Below are positions 5,712 to 5,753 of a DNA stretch of 5,753 bases, piece by piece. The notes under the pieces are model-generated. The model was not told the DNA's origin and did not search any database. It saw only the letters and a program-made list of their open reading frames with translations. Source of the DNA: UBA4742 sp002403895 (lineage in GTDB: Bacteria > Actinomycetota > Acidimicrobiia > Acidimicrobiales > Acidimicrobilacustridaceae); assembly GCA_036823295.1 (NCBI GenBank), contig DAISGD010000100.1:1-5753 (forward strand), given 5' to 3'. The number at the start of each line of letters is the position of its first letter. Within the stretch, counting starts at the first letter, position 1. The position numbers and the translations under genes were made by a program.

Positions 5712-5753
5712 ATGGGAACGGCGGTTCTGGAGACACGGGTGATTGGCGACCTG
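5712..5753 (+). CDS. Partial gene start, possibly a BTAD/SARP-type regulator
   Basis: An ATG at 5712 opens 14 codons that run off the window edge and read MGTAVLETRVIGDL. The pattern VLExRVxGxL resembles the first beta-strand of the winged-helix domain in AfsR/DnrI-type (SARP, BTAD-containing) actinobacterial regulators, which often begin with xxFRVLGPLEV. Third positions are mostly G or C. The upstream ribosome binding site is poor (GGG at 5702-5704 or AGG at 5708-5710). The frame stays open upstream to at least 5643, so the true start is uncertain. With only 14 residues the family call is tentative. Confidence 0.3.
   Translation, partial: MGTAVLETRVIGDL

Noticed and set aside
5350..5736. 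Minus-strand open frame of 128 codons
   Set aside because: Arg/Pro-rich with no motif, and it overlaps the more plausible plus-strand start at 5712. I could not support it.

Overview
The window is GC-rich, and its genes carry mostly G or C at the third codon position. It uses a TTG start as well as ATG starts, has GG-rich ribosome binding sites, and encodes two lipoproteins with long Thr/Ser/Ala/Gly-rich linkers behind the lipobox. This fits a high-GC actinobacterium-like chromosome. I cannot place it more finely from sequence alone.

Region 1 (about 1-194) is a leader containing a 15-bp perfect palindrome, a candidate operator, just ahead of the first gene. Region 2 (195-4483) is a compact plus-strand operon of four genes. 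It encodes a type I periplasmic-binding lipoprotein, a double-domain sugar-type ABC ATPase, a single RbsC-type permease (its ATG overlaps the ATPase stop as ATGA), and, 13 nt later, a 141-residue stand-alone cyclic nucleotide-binding domain protein. The first three make a complete ribose/xylose-family (CUT2-like) importer. The substrate cannot be read from the sequence. The fourth gene is the unusual member: a likely cAMP-type sensor domain without a DNA-binding or enzymatic partner domain, in the position where a sugar kinase or isomerase would often sit.

Region 3 (4484-4675) is a short convergent intergenic space with an 8-bp-stem inverted repeat that could end transcription from both sides. 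Region 4 (4676-5290, minus strand) is a small lipoprotein of unknown function, with a good ribosome binding site and an inverted repeat just upstream of it. Region 5 (5291-5753) has no convincing complete gene. It holds that inverted repeat, a weak 28-codon small ORF with a strong Shine-Dalgarno, and at the very edge 14 codons that resemble the start of a BTAD/SARP-type regulator.

The likely story is solute capture at the outer face of the membrane, ATP-driven import through a permease homodimer, and a co-expressed cyclic-nucleotide-responsive protein that may tie uptake to second-messenger state. The importer assignment is strong; the regulatory link is inference. No mobile elements, CRISPR arrays, tRNA or rRNA genes were seen.
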